Under the pieces are notes generated by a model. It saw nothing but the letters and a program-made list of their open reading frames with translations, had not been told where the DNA came from and ran no database searches. The position numbers and the translations under genes are program-made. From Rubrivivax sp. (lineage in GTDB: Bacteria > Pseudomonadota > Gammaproteobacteria > Burkholderiales > Burkholderiaceae_C), in contig JAEUPB010000108.1 in NCBI GenBank assembly GCA_016789955.1, positions 1 to 64,000 on the forward strand: a DNA stretch of 64,000 nucleotides. Reading direction: 5' to 3'. Shown in pieces: positions 45,870-56,110 of the stretch. Numbering within the stretch: the stretch's first letter is position 1; every line of letters begins with the position of its first letter.

Positions 45870-47678
45870 ATGAAGCGCCGCCACACCCTCGCGCTGGCCG
45901 CCGGCGCGGCCTGGCCTGCGCTGCCCGCAGCCGGCGCCGACGTCCCCGCCACGCCGTCGGGCCGCAAGGTCCTGCGCATCCTGTTCCCCACCGCCGAGAC
46001 CGGCTTCGACCCGCCTCGCGTCTCCGACACCTACTCGCGCACCGTCACCGCGCACATCTTCGAGGCGCTCTACGACTTCGACCACCTCGCGCGCCCGGTC
46101 AAGCTGCGCCCGCGCACGGCCGCGGCCATGCCCGAGGTCAGCGCGGACTTCAGGACGTGGACCATCCGCCTGCGCCCCGGCATCCTGTTCGCCGACGACC
46201 CGGCGTTCAACGGCCGCAAGCGCGAGCTGACGGCGCAGGACTACGTTTACAGCATCAAGCGCTTTGCCGACCCGGCCACCAAGTCGCCGGCGTGGTCGTC
46301 CCTGGACGACTGGAAGCTGCTGGGCCTGCGCGAGCTGCGCCAGCGCGCGTTGAACGACAAGACGCCGTTCGACTACGACACCGAGATCGAGGGCCTGCGC
46401 GCGCTCGACCGCTACACGCTGCAGCTCAGGCTCGGCGGCTCCAAGCCGCGGCTGGCCGAGAGCCTGGCCGACAACGGCCTGCTCGGCGCCGTGGCGCGCG
46501 AGGTCGTCGAGCGCTACGGCGACACGATCATGGAGCACCCCGTGGGCACCGGCCCGTTCCGGCTGGCGAGCTGGCGCCGCTCGTCGCAGATGGTGCTCGA
46601 GCGCAACCTGAACTTCCGCGACGAGCGCTGGAGCGCCGAGCCCGTACCCGGCGACACCGAGGGCCAGGCGATCCTGCAGCGCATGCGGGGCCGCCGGGTG
46701 CCGGTGGTCGATCGCGTGGAGATCAGCGTGGTGGAGGAGGCGCAGCCGCGCTGGCTGAGCTTCCTCAACGGCCAGGTCGACATGCTCGCGCTGCCGCAGG
46801 AGTTCGTGCCGGTGGCGGTGCCCGGCGGGCAGCTCGCGCCCAACCTGCGCAAGCAGGGCATCCGGCACCAGCGCGTGCTGCTGCCGGTCACGCAGCTGAG
46901 CTTCTTCAACATGGAGCACCCGCTGGTGGGGGGCCTCGAGCCGCACAAGGTGGCGCTGCGCCGCGCGGTGAACCTGGCCACCGACACCGAGCGGCTGGTG
47001 CGCCTGGTGTTCCGCGGCCAGGCCATTCCGGCGCAGTCGATCATCGCGCCCAACACCAGCGGCTACCGCGCCGACTTCAAGAGCGAGAACGGCGAGTACA
47101 GCCCGGCGCGCGCCAAGGCACTGCTCGACCTGTACGGCTACGTCGACAAGGACGGCGACGGCTGGCGCGAGCAGCCCGACGGCCAGCCGCTCGTGCTGGA
47201 GTGCGCCACGCAACCCGACGGCCTCTCGCGGCAGATCGACGAGTTGATGAAGAAGGACCTCGACACCATCGGCCTGAAGGTCGTCTTCAAGCCGGCGAAG
47301 TGGCCCGAGAACCTGAAGGCCGCGCGGGCCGGCAAGGTGATGATGTGGCGCGTCGGCACGGCGGCCTCGGTGACCGACGGGCAGGAGGTGCTGCAGCGCC
47401 TGTACGGCCCGCAGGCGGGGCTGGGCAACATCGCGCGCTTCCGCCTGAAGGCCTTCGACGAGGTCTTCGAGCGCCTCTCACCGCTGCCCGACGGCCCCGA
47501 GCGCGAGGCGCTGTTCGAGCAGGCCAAGCGGCTCTCGGTGGCCTACGCGCCGTACAAGGTGCTGCTGCACCAGTACGCCGACGTGCTGACCCAGCCATGG
47601 CTGGAAGGGTATCGGCGGCCGCTGTTCTGGAACCACTGGTGGCACCTCGTGGACGTGGAGGGCGTGCGCGCGGCGTGA
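45870..47678 (+). CDS. Periplasmic oligopeptide-type substrate-binding protein (SBP_bac_5)
   Basis: This 602-residue binding protein has a signal peptide (MKRRHTLALAAGAAWPALPA, cleavage near residue 25). FEALYDFDHLARPVKLRPRT, ELTAQDYVYSIKRFADPATK, HPVGTGPFRLASWRRSSQM and LRRAVNLATDTERLVRLVF are typical of DppA/OppA-like proteins. No permease or ATPase genes are adjacent, so it is an orphan binding protein, or works with a transporter elsewhere. It starts 95 bp from the divergent propeller gene. Confidence 0.85.
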   Translation: MKRRHTLALAAGAAWPALPAAGADVPATPSGRKVLRILFPTAETGFDPPRVSDTYSRTVTAHIFEALYDFDHLARPVKLRPRTAAAMPEVSADFRTWTIRLRPGILFADDPAFNGRKRELTAQDYVYSIKRFADPATKSPAWSSLDDWKLLGLRELRQRALNDKTPFDYDTEIEGLRALDRYTLQLRLGGSKPRLAESLADNGLLGAVAREVVERYGDTIMEHPVGTGPFRLASWRRSSQMVLERNLNFRDERWSAEPVPGDTEGQAILQRMRGRRVPVVDRVEISVVEEAQPRWLSFLNGQVDMLALPQEFVPVAVPGGQLAPNLRKQGIRHQRVLLPVTQLSFFNMEHPLVGGLEPHKVALRRAVNLATDTERLVRLVFRGQAIPAQSIIAPNTSGYRADFKSENGEYSPARAKALLDLYGYVDKDGDGWREQPDGQPLVLECATQPDGLSRQIDELMKKDLDTIGLKVVFKPAKWPENLKAARAGKVMMWRVGTAASVTDGQEVLQRLYGPQAGLGNIARFRLKAFDEVFERLSPLPDGPEREALFEQAKRLSVAYAPYKVLLHQYADVLTQPWLEGYRRPLFWNHWWHLVDVEGVRAA

Positions 47679-47788
47679 TTGGAGGCCGGCGACTGCGGCT
47701 CTCCCCGGTGATGATCCCGTTGACGATAAGCCCCGGGCGGGCGTTCACTACCGGCGTCCGCAGGCATGCTGGACATCGGGGAGACCGA

Positions 47789-48769
47789 GTGATCGACAGA
47801 TGTCGCCGGCAACTTGCGGTCGCGCTGGCAGCGGCGGTGGGCTCGCCCGCAGTGGTCGGCGACCGCCGTCGGCCGGCGCGCGTCGGCATCGTGGCCGCAG
47901 GTGCGCCTGAGCCGGCGAATCCGAACATCCGCGCCTTCGTGGACGGGCTGCGAGACCATGGGCTGGAAGAAGGCCGCGATGTCGTGCTCGAGGTGCGCTG
48001 GGCACGAGGTGCTGCCACGGCGATACCGGCCCTGGCCGCCGAACTCGCGGCGGTGCCCGTCGATGTGATCCTCGCCGGCAACAACAACGTCACGGCCGCG
48101 GCCCGGAGCGCCTCCGCCACCACGCCGATCGTCATGGTGTTGGGTGTGGAACCGGTGGCGGCCGGCTTCATCCAGAGCTACGCGCGACCCGGCGGGTCCA
48201 TCACCGGGCTGACCAACTTCCCCGGCACGGCGATGGACGGCAAGATGCTCGCGCTGTTGAAGGAACTGCTGCCGCGGCTGGCCACGGTCGGTGTGCTCGC
48301 GCAGGCCGGCGTCGGCACCGACGGCAGCAGCATCGATGACGCCGCGCGAGAACTGCGGCTGCGCGTCGTCCGTGCTGCGCCGGTGGCGGGCGCCGGCGAC
48401 CTGGCCGGGGCGCTGACGATGCTCAAGCAGGCCGGTGTGCAGGCCTTGTATGTCGTCGGCGGCGCGCTGATCTATGCGCAGCGCCAGCAGGTGGCCGAGA
48501 TGTCCCTGCAGCACCGCCTGCCCGGGATCCATTTCTCGGCCGACTACGTGCGCGCGGGCGGGCTGCTGAGCTACGGCCCCGACCTGCGCGCGCAGTACCG
48601 GCGCGCGGCCTGGTACGTGTCGCGCATCCTCGCCGGCGCCAGGCCGGCCGAGCTGCCGGTGGAGCAGCCGGCGCGCTTCGAGCTGGCGCTCAACCTCGGC
48701 ACGGCGCGAGCCTTGGGCATCGTTGTCCCGAACAGCCTGCTCGTGCGGGTCGACGAAGTGATCGGGTGA
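47789..48769 (+). CDS. ABC substrate-binding protein, TrpX / DUF534-like
   Basis: This 326-residue protein has an N-terminal Arg-rich region and short hydrophobic stretch (RRQLAVALAAAVGSPAVV), then the periplasmic type-1 fold of the ABC_sub_bind family: RVGIVAAGAPEPANPNIRAF, VDVILAGNNNVTAAARSA, RPGGSITGLTNFPG and GIVVPNSLLVRVDEVIG. A GGGGAG site supports the GTG start. In Burkholderiales such proteins are numerous and often lack an adjacent permease, as here. Confidence 0.8.
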   Translation: MIDRCRRQLAVALAAAVGSPAVVGDRRRPARVGIVAAGAPEPANPNIRAFVDGLRDHGLEEGRDVVLEVRWARGAATAIPALAAELAAVPVDVILAGNNNVTAAARSASATTPIVMVLGVEPVAAGFIQSYARPGGSITGLTNFPGTAMDGKMLALLKELLPRLATVGVLAQAGVGTDGSSIDDAARELRLRVVRAAPVAGAGDLAGALTMLKQAGVQALYVVGGALIYAQRQQVAEMSLQHRLPGIHFSADYVRAGGLLSYGPDLRAQYRRAAWYVSRILAGARPAELPVEQPARFELALNLGTARALGIVVPNSLLVRVDEVIG

Positions 48770-48784
48770 TCCCGGGCCGCGCGT

Positions 48785-48850
48785 GCGATCAGCCGGCCCA
48801 GGGCGGGCAGCAGGTCGGGGTGCAGGCCGGTCTCGGGCTCGTTGAGCACC
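48785..48850 (-). pseudogene. 66-bp remnant of an AAA ATPase gene
   Basis: On the minus strand this segment would encode VLNEPETGLHPDLLPALGRL and a few more residues. It matches 56283-56348 within the intact ATPase gene at 63 of 66 positions. Neither flank continues the match. It is a fragment of a paralogous or transposed copy, now within the gap after the TrpX-like gene. Confidence 0.7.
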
Positions 48851-48943
48851 GACCTGTCGGCCTTGGATCGCGGAGTGATCCCCGAGGCTCAGGTTTCCCG
48901 CGGATGTGCCGACATCGTGATCAGGGCACCCACCAAGAGCGCC

Positions 48944-49282
48944 ATGCTGGACAAAAGTTGGATCGAGGCCTGCTCAGAGATCGGCGCGGCCGTGTCGGAC
49001 GCCTTCGTGCGCCTGTGGAAGCAGGACCTGGTGCAGGTCGGGCTGGCCATCGGCATGTTCCTGGCACTGGCGCTGCCGCTGCTGGTCGTGATCCTGCTGC
49101 TGTGGTACATCGATTCCACCGGCTGGCGCCCGGCCGGAGGTTTCTACAAGATCGGGGCGCGCGGGTGGGATCCGATGCTGGATGCACACGCGCTGGCGGC
49201 CGGATGCGGCCTGTGGCCCTTCCGGTTCAGCGATCGGGCCTCGCGGGCCGGGGCCACCGTGGATCGGGGCCGGGCGGTCTGA
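48944..49282 (+). CDS. Small single-pass membrane protein, unknown function
   Basis: This predicted 112-residue protein (ATG at 48944) has a charged N-terminus (MLDKSWIEACSEIG), a strongly hydrophobic helix (about 27-49, GLAIGMFLALALPLLVVILL) and a small Gly/Arg-rich tail. The frame is open upstream to 48842 across the ATPase remnant, but that part is unlikely to be coding. No homologue recognised; expression is uncertain. Confidence 0.4.
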   Translation: MLDKSWIEACSEIGAAVSDAFVRLWKQDLVQVGLAIGMFLALALPLLVVILLLWYIDSTGWRPAGGFYKIGARGWDPMLDAHALAAGCGLWPFRFSDRASRAGATVDRGRAV

Positions 49283-49310
49283 CCGGGCTCCGAACGGCGC
49301 AGCGCCCGCG

Positions 49311-49673
49311 TCAGCCGCCGGTGCGCCGGGCCGCGTGCCCCTGTGCCTGCAGCCACGCGATCACGCGCTCGACGTGATCGCCCTGCAGTTCGAGGACGCC
49401 GTCCTTCGCCGTGCCGCCGGTGCCGCACGCGCTGCGCAGACGCTTGCCCAGGTCGGCCAGCGCCGCGGCGTCCAGCGGCAGGCCGCGCACCACGGTCACC
49501 GTCTTGCCGCCGCGGCCCGACTTCTCGCGGCCCACGCGTACGCGGCCGTCGCCGACCCCCTGCGAGGCCGCCGCTGCGCGGCAGGTGCAGGCCGCCTGCG
49601 GCTGGCGGCAGGTGGGGCACGTGCGGCCGCCGTCGGTGGAGTAGACGAGCCGGCTGTCGTCGTCGCGGGGCAT
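49311..49673 (-). CDS. yciH: SUI1/YciH family translation initiation factor
   Basis: This 120-residue protein has an N-terminal zinc-ribbon-like CPTCRQPQAACTC and the eIF1/SUI1 fold: VRVGREKSGRGGKTVTVVRG, LGKRLRSACGTGGTAKDGVL and QGDHVERVIAWLQAQGH. Bacterial YciH proteins resemble the eukaryotic start-site fidelity factor eIF1. It lies alone on the minus strand, next to the DUF1223 gene 35 bp upstream. Confidence 0.9.
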   Translation of the reverse strand: MPRDDDSRLVYSTDGGRTCPTCRQPQAACTCRAAAASQGVGDGRVRVGREKSGRGGKTVTVVRGLPLDAAALADLGKRLRSACGTGGTAKDGVLELQGDHVERVIAWLQAQGHAARRTGG

Positions 49674-49708
49674 GGCGTGGTTGTAGCAGCCCGGCCTGCG
49701 GGCGCCGG

Positions 49709-50404
49709 TCAGCAGCCCAGCGCCAGCGCCTGCAAAGGCCGCTGCGTCACCGGATCGGCCACGATGAAGACGATGCGCCGCGGCTGGCCCGGTGTGGCGG
49801 CGGGCAGCGCCAGGCGGGCCTGCAGGCCGTCTGCGGCGTTCCAGTCCGCCACCGGCCGGTACAGGCGCACCACGTGGTCGTGGCGCAGCGTCTCGCCGGC
49901 GTTCTCGCCGGCTCGCACACGGCTCGCATGTCCGTCTTCGAGCAGCGCCCACCAGCCGGCCAGGCGGCGGCCGCCCCCTGCCAGCGGCGCGACGCCGACG
50001 CGCGCCTCGTCGCCATCGCGTGCCAGCGTCAGGCGCAGGGGGGAAGTCCGAGGCGCCGGCAGCGCCGCCCCGGCCCGCACGTCGACGCCGTTCACGCGCA
50101 CCTGCGGCGTGTAGACGCTGGGCTGCGCGGCCGCACGCGCCAGCGCGCGTTGGCGTTGCGTGCCTTCGGCGGTGGCAAAGCGGTCCTGCCAGCCCAGATG
50201 GTCCCAGTAGTTGACGTGGAAGGCCACGGCGAGCACGTCGGGCCGTGCCTTCAGCGTGGACAGCCAGCGGTCGGCCGGCGGGCACGAACTGCAGCCTTCG
50301 GAGGTGTACAGCTCGACGACGGTGGGAGCCGTGGCGCCGGTCTCGGCGGTGCAGGCGGCGGCAGGCCCGCAGGCCAGCAGCAGGGCAAGGGTGGCAGGTC
50401 GCAT
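49709..50404 (-). CDS. DUF1223 secreted thioredoxin-like protein
   Basis: This 231-residue exported protein has a short signal peptide (about 1-18). VVELYTSEGCSSCPPADRWL carries the redox-like CxxC, followed by VAFHVNYWDHLGWQDRFA and YTPQVRVNGVDVRAG, all family hallmarks. Function is unknown; a periplasmic thiol role is inferred from the fold. Confidence 0.88.
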   Translation of the reverse strand: MRPATLALLLACGPAAACTAETGATAPTVVELYTSEGCSSCPPADRWLSTLKARPDVLAVAFHVNYWDHLGWQDRFATAEGTQRQRALARAAAQPSVYTPQVRVNGVDVRAGAALPAPRTSPLRLTLARDGDEARVGVAPLAGGGRRLAGWWALLEDGHASRVRAGENAGETLRHDHVVRLYRPVADWNAADGLQARLALPAATPGQPRRIVFIVADPVTQRPLQALALGC

Positions 50405-50494
50405 GGCGTTCCTTCGGTCCGATGCTCCTGGGTCGCCCGGCGGCGGTGGAACCCTACAGCGAACTGCGGCGGGCCCTTGGCGGCCCGGCGCGCT

Positions 50495-51376
50495 TCAGGC
50501 CGCCGCGCAGCGCGCCCGCAGCCAGGCCACGATGTCGGTGGTCACCTGGTCGCGGTTCGTCTCGTTCAGGATCTCGTGTCGCGCGGCCGGGTACAGCGTG
50601 ACGGTCACGTCGGCCAGGCCGGCGTCGCGGTAGCGCTGGCCCAGCAACTGCACCAGCGCACCGCCGCCGGCCAGCGGGTCGGCGTCGCCCGAGGCGATGA
50701 GCAGCGGCAGGTCGCGGCGTATGCCGGCCAGCGCCGCGGCATCGGCCAGCCGGCCGGCGGGCGCGAACAGCATCGGGATCACGTCGTCGGGCACGGGCCA
50801 GCCGCACCACGGGTCGGCCACGTAGGCGTCCACCTCGGCTGCGTCGCGTGACAGCCATTCGTAGCCGGTGCGGTGTTCGAAGCCGGCGTTGAACGCCTCC
50901 AGTCCCGCGGGCCCGTCGGCGGGTGCCTGCGCCATGGCCGCGGCGAAGGCGTCGAGCGCGGTGGAACCGGAGAGCACCGCGCCCGACCACGTGGCCGAGT
51001 GATCCAGCAGCGCCGCCTGTGCCGCGAACGAACCCATCGAATGCCCGAGCAGAAACAGCGGCAGCGCGCCGTACTGCGCGCGCAGGGCGGCGCCGAACTG
51101 GGCGACGTCGGCGATCAAGCCACCGAAGCCGGGTGCACCGAAGTCACCCAGCCGCCCCGCCGCCGTGCGGCCGTGGCCACGGTGGTCGACCGCGTGCACC
51201 AGGAAGCCGGCGGCGTTGAGCGCGTTGGCGAAGCGGGCGTAGCGCTCGCCGTGTTCGGCCAGTCCGTGGGCGATCTGGACGACGCCCAGGGGCGCGCCAG
51301 CGACGTTCGTCCAGGCATAGGTGGCGACGGCCGTGCCGTCGGCGGCGGAGGCGAAGGAGGAGCGGGTGGCTGGCAT
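50495..51376 (-). CDS. Alpha/beta hydrolase, monoacylglycerol-lipase-like
   Basis: This 293-residue serine hydrolase has the oxyanion region VQIAHGLAEHGERYARFANA, VHAVDHRGHGRTA, nucleophile elbow LFLLGHSMGSF, the acid in IASGDADPLAGG and the base His in YPAARHEILNE. This is the pattern of monoglyceride lipases and lysophospholipases. The start at 51376 is the first ATG in good context; the frame is open upstream but crosses into the divergent binding-protein gene. Confidence 0.85.
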   Translation of the reverse strand: MPATRSSFASAADGTAVATYAWTNVAGAPLGVVQIAHGLAEHGERYARFANALNAAGFLVHAVDHRGHGRTAAGRLGDFGAPGFGGLIADVAQFGAALRAQYGALPLFLLGHSMGSFAAQAALLDHSATWSGAVLSGSTALDAFAAAMAQAPADGPAGLEAFNAGFEHRTGYEWLSRDAAEVDAYVADPWCGWPVPDDVIPMLFAPAGRLADAAALAGIRRDLPLLIASGDADPLAGGGALVQLLGQRYRDAGLADVTVTLYPAARHEILNETNRDQVTTDIVAWLRARCAAA

Positions 51377-51506
51377 CCGGACATGATGGCATGGCCCCGC
51401 AGCCTTCGGCTCGCCCCGAGGTCCCCGCCTGCGGCAAGCCCGCATGGCGGCCGGAATGGCTCTTGCTAGATTAGCGGGCACCCACAACCCGATGCCAGGA
51501 GCCCCC

Positions 51507-52508
51507 GTGACCCACCCCTTGCCCCGCCGTCTCGTCATGGCCGCCGCTGCGGCCGCCGCGCTCGTCGCCGGTGCGCCCGCACTCGCGCAGGGCGCCAAGC
51601 TGAAGGTGGCCGCCATCTACACCGTGCCGGTGGAGCAGCAGTGGGTGAGCCGCATCGACAAGGCGCTGAAGGCGGCGGTGGCGCGCGGCGAGATCGAGTA
51701 CGTGTTCAGCGAGAAGGTGGCCAACGCCGACTACGAGCGCGTGATGCGCGAGTACGCCGAGAAGGGCCACACGCTGATCGTCGGCGAGAGCTTCGCGGTG
51801 GAGGCCGCGGCGCGCAAGGTGGCCAAGGACTACCCCAAGGTCAGCTTCCTGATGGGCTCCAGCGGCAAGCCGCAGGCGCCCAACTTCAGCGTCTTCGACA
51901 ACTACATCCAGGAGCCCGCCTACCTCACCGGCCTGATCGCCGGCGGCGTGAGCAAGAGCGGCAAGATCGGCATGGTCGGCGGCTACCCCATCCCCGAGGT
52001 CAACCGGCTGATGAACGCGTTCATGGCCGGCGTGCGCGAGGTCAACCCGAAGGCCGAGTTCATGGTGACCTTCATCAACAGCTGGTTCGACCCGCCCAAG
52101 GCCAAGGAGGCCGCCTTCGCGATGATCGACAAGGGCGCCGACGTGATGTACGCCGAGCGCTTCGGCGTGAGCGACGCGGCCAAGGAGCGCAAGGTCCTGG
52201 CCATCGGCAACGTCATCGACACGCAGGCCCAGTACCCGGAGACCGTCGTGGCCAGCGCGCTGTGGAACATGGAGCCCACGATCGACGCCGCGCTGAAGGC
52301 CGTGAAGGCCGGGAAGTTCAAGGCCGAGGACTACGGTTCCTACTCGACGATGAAGCACAAGGGCTCGGAGCTCTCGCCGCTGGGCACCTTCGCGGCCAAG
52401 GTGCCCAAGCCCGTCCTCGACAAGGTGGCGGCGCGCCAGAAGGAGATCCTCGCCGGCAGTTTCACCGTCAAGGTGGACGACAACGCGCCCAAGGGCACGG
52501 CGAAGTGA
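51507..52508 (+). CDS. BMP-family substrate-binding lipoprotein-like protein of a nucleoside-type ABC importer
   Basis: This 333-residue binding protein has a signal peptide (PRRLVMAAAAAAALVAGAPA, cleavage after ALAQG), then the Bmp/Med fold: KVAAIYTVPVEQQWVSRIDK, LIVGESFAVEAAARKVAKDY, IQEPAYLTGLIAGGVSKSG and VRSVNPKAEF-like VREVNPKAEFMVTFINSWFD. The GTG at 51507 follows AGGAG; an ATG at 51492 is possible. It is the first gene of a complete four-gene importer. Purine nucleosides or related compounds are the usual ligands; this is inferred from the family. Confidence 0.88.
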   Translation: MTHPLPRRLVMAAAAAAALVAGAPALAQGAKLKVAAIYTVPVEQQWVSRIDKALKAAVARGEIEYVFSEKVANADYERVMREYAEKGHTLIVGESFAVEAAARKVAKDYPKVSFLMGSSGKPQAPNFSVFDNYIQEPAYLTGLIAGGVSKSGKIGMVGGYPIPEVNRLMNAFMAGVREVNPKAEFMVTFINSWFDPPKAKEAAFAMIDKGADVMYAERFGVSDAAKERKVLAIGNVIDTQAQYPETVVASALWNMEPTIDAALKAVKAGKFKAEDYGSYSTMKHKGSELSPLGTFAAKVPKPVLDKVAARQKEILAGSFTVKVDDNAPKGTAK

Positions 52509-52518
52509 TCGAACCCGC

Positions 52519-54079
<1,561 letters not shown>

Positions 54080-54096
<17 letters not shown>

Positions 54097-55147
54097 GCGC
54101 CGCGCGGTGCCGTCGCGCACGGCGCTGGTGCTGGCGCCGCTGGTCGCTGTGGCCTTCACGCTGGCCGTGGCCTCGCTGCTGGTGGCCTGGGCCGGCGCGC
54201 CGGTGGGCCGCGCCTACGCCGCGCTGCTCGAAGCCGGCTTCGGCTCGCGCTTCGCGATCACCGAGACGCTGACGCGCGCGACGCCGCTGATCCTCACCGG
54301 CCTCGCGGCGGCGCTGGCATTCCGGGCGCGCCTCTACAACATCGGCGCCGAGGGCCAGCTCTACGCCGGCGCGCTGGCGGCGGTGGCGGTGGGCGGCCTG
54401 CACGGCGGCAGCGGGTTCGAGGCCTCGCCGCTGCTGCTGATGCCCGCGATGCTGGCCGCGGCGATGCTGGCCGGCGCGCTGCTGCTCTTGCTGCCGGCCT
54501 GGCTCAAGGGCCGATTCGGCGTCGACGAGGTGGTGACCACGCTGTTGCTGAACTTCATCGTGCTGCTGGCCGTCTCGGCGCTGCTCGACGGTGCGATGAA
54601 GGACCCGTCGGCGATGGGCTGGCCGCAGAGCGTGGCGGTGCAGGATGCGCTGCAGCTCGACAAGCTCGTCGCGCGCAGCCGCGTGCACACCGGGTTGCTG
54701 CTGGCGCTGGGCGCGGCGCTGCTGCTGTGGGCGCTGCTGCGCTTCAGCCTGTGGGGCTACGCGGTGCGTGCGGTGGGCGCCAACTCGCGCGCGGCGGGCT
54801 TCGCCGGGCTGCCGGTGGCCCGAACCACGGTGGCGGTGGCGCTGGGCTCGGGTGCGCTCGCCGGCCTGGCCGGCGCGGTGGAGGTGGCCGGCCGCGCCGG
54901 CTACGTGACGCTGGACATGAGCATCGGCGTCGGCTACGGCGGCATCGTCATCGCGATGCTGGCGCTGCTGCACCCGCTGGCCGTGGTGGCCGCGGCGGTG
55001 TTCGTGGCCGGCATGATGGTCGGCGCCGACGGCATGAGCCGCGCGGTGGGCGTGCCCACCGCCATCGCCGACGTCATCGTGGCCGTGGCGCTGCTGGCCA
55101 CGCTGGTGGCGACGATGGCGGCCCAGTACCGGTTGCGCAAGGCCTGA
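54080..55147 (+). CDS. ABC importer permease 1 (nucleoside type)
   Basis: This 355-residue inner-membrane permease has about ten hydrophobic helices. Family motifs are ETLTRATPLILTGLAAALAF, YNIGAEGQLYAGALAAVAVG and FGVDEVVTTLLLNFIVLL, with AVGANSRAAGFAGLPVARTT in the coupling region. It overlaps the ATPase gene and is followed 8 bp later by the second permease. Confidence 0.88.
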
Positions 55148-55155
55148 AGGGCGGC

Positions 55156-56085
55156 ATGGGCGAGACGCTGGACCTGCTGCTCTCGGCGCCGTTCTGGGCC
55201 GCCGTGCTGCGCATCGCCACGCCGCTCGTCTTCGGCACGCTGGGCGTGCTGCTGTGCGAACGCGCGGGCGTGCTGAACCTGGGCATCGAGGGCATCATGG
55301 TCGCGGGTGCCTTTGCCGGCTGGCTCGCGGTGCACGCCGGCGCGAGCCTGTGGGCCGGCGTGGCGGTGGCCGCCGGCACGGGCGCGCTGCTGGGGCTGTT
55401 GCACGCGGCACTGACGGTGCGGCTGGGCCTGTCGCAGCACGTGGCGGGCCTGGGCCTCACGATGCTGGCCACGGCGCTGGCGAGCTACGCATACCGCGTG
55501 AGCTTCCCGACCGTGGAGCGGCCGCCCACGGTGGAGACCTTCCCGCCGATGGCGCCGCTGCCGCTGCTGGATGCACTGACGGTGCTCACGCCCGTGGCGC
55601 TGGCGCTGGTGCCGCTGCTGGCGTGGATGCTGGCGCGCACGCCGCTGGGCCTGGCCATCCGCATGGTGGGCGAGAACCCGGCCGCCGCCGAAGGGCAGGG
55701 CCTCAGCGTGCACGGCCTGCGCACCGGCGCGGTGGTCGCCGGCTCGGCGCTGATGGGCGTGGCCGGCGCCTTCCTCACGCTGGCCGCGTTCAACGCGTTC
55801 TACGCCAACATGGTCAACGGCCGCGGCTGGGTGTGCGTGGCGCTGGTGGTGTTCGCCGGCTGGCAGCCGGGCAAGGCGCTGCTGGGCGCGCTGCTGTTCG
55901 CGTTCTTCGACGCGCTGCAGCTGCGCCTGCAGCAGAGTGGCGGCGGCGTGTTCGGCCTGGAGCTGCCGTACCAGCTCTACCTGGCGCTGCCGTACGCGAT
56001 GGCGATCGTCGCGCTGGTGCTGGCGTCGCGCCACGCGAGTTATCCGCAGGCGCTGATGAAGCCGTATCGCAAGGGCGAGCGCTGA
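55156..56085 (+). CDS. ABC importer permease 2 (nucleoside type)
   Basis: This 309-residue permease pairs with the preceding one. ATPLVFGTLGVLLCERAGVL, NLGIEGIMVAGAFAGWLAV, LGLSQHVAGLGLTMLATALA and RMVGENPAAAEGQGLSVHGL are typical of the second permease of this importer class. It is the last gene of the operon; the convergent ATPase gene ends 25 bp downstream. Confidence 0.88.
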   Translation: MGETLDLLLSAPFWAAVLRIATPLVFGTLGVLLCERAGVLNLGIEGIMVAGAFAGWLAVHAGASLWAGVAVAAGTGALLGLLHAALTVRLGLSQHVAGLGLTMLATALASYAYRVSFPTVERPPTVETFPPMAPLPLLDALTVLTPVALALVPLLAWMLARTPLGLAIRMVGENPAAAEGQGLSVHGLRTGAVVAGSALMGVAGAFLTLAAFNAFYANMVNGRGWVCVALVVFAGWQPGKALLGALLFAFFDALQLRLQQSGGGVFGLELPYQLYLALPYAMAIVALVLASRHASYPQALMKPYRKGER

Positions 56086-56110
56086 GCAGGGCACCGTCGG
56101 CTGGCGCGCC

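Noticed and set aside
43560..46030. One long minus-strand frame spanning the DUF922 gene and upstream sequence
   Set aside because: Only the part from the ATG at 44218 encodes a recognisable domain; the rest is antisense or out of frame with the propeller gene.
47712..47750. TTGACG-like -35 element upstream of the TrpX-like gene
   Set aside because: No acceptable -10 at 16-18 bp. A single hexamer match is weak evidence in this base composition.
48842..48943. Longer start for the small membrane protein (from 48842)
   Set aside because: The added region is the edge of the ATPase remnant and non-coding sequence; it shows no protein-like pattern.
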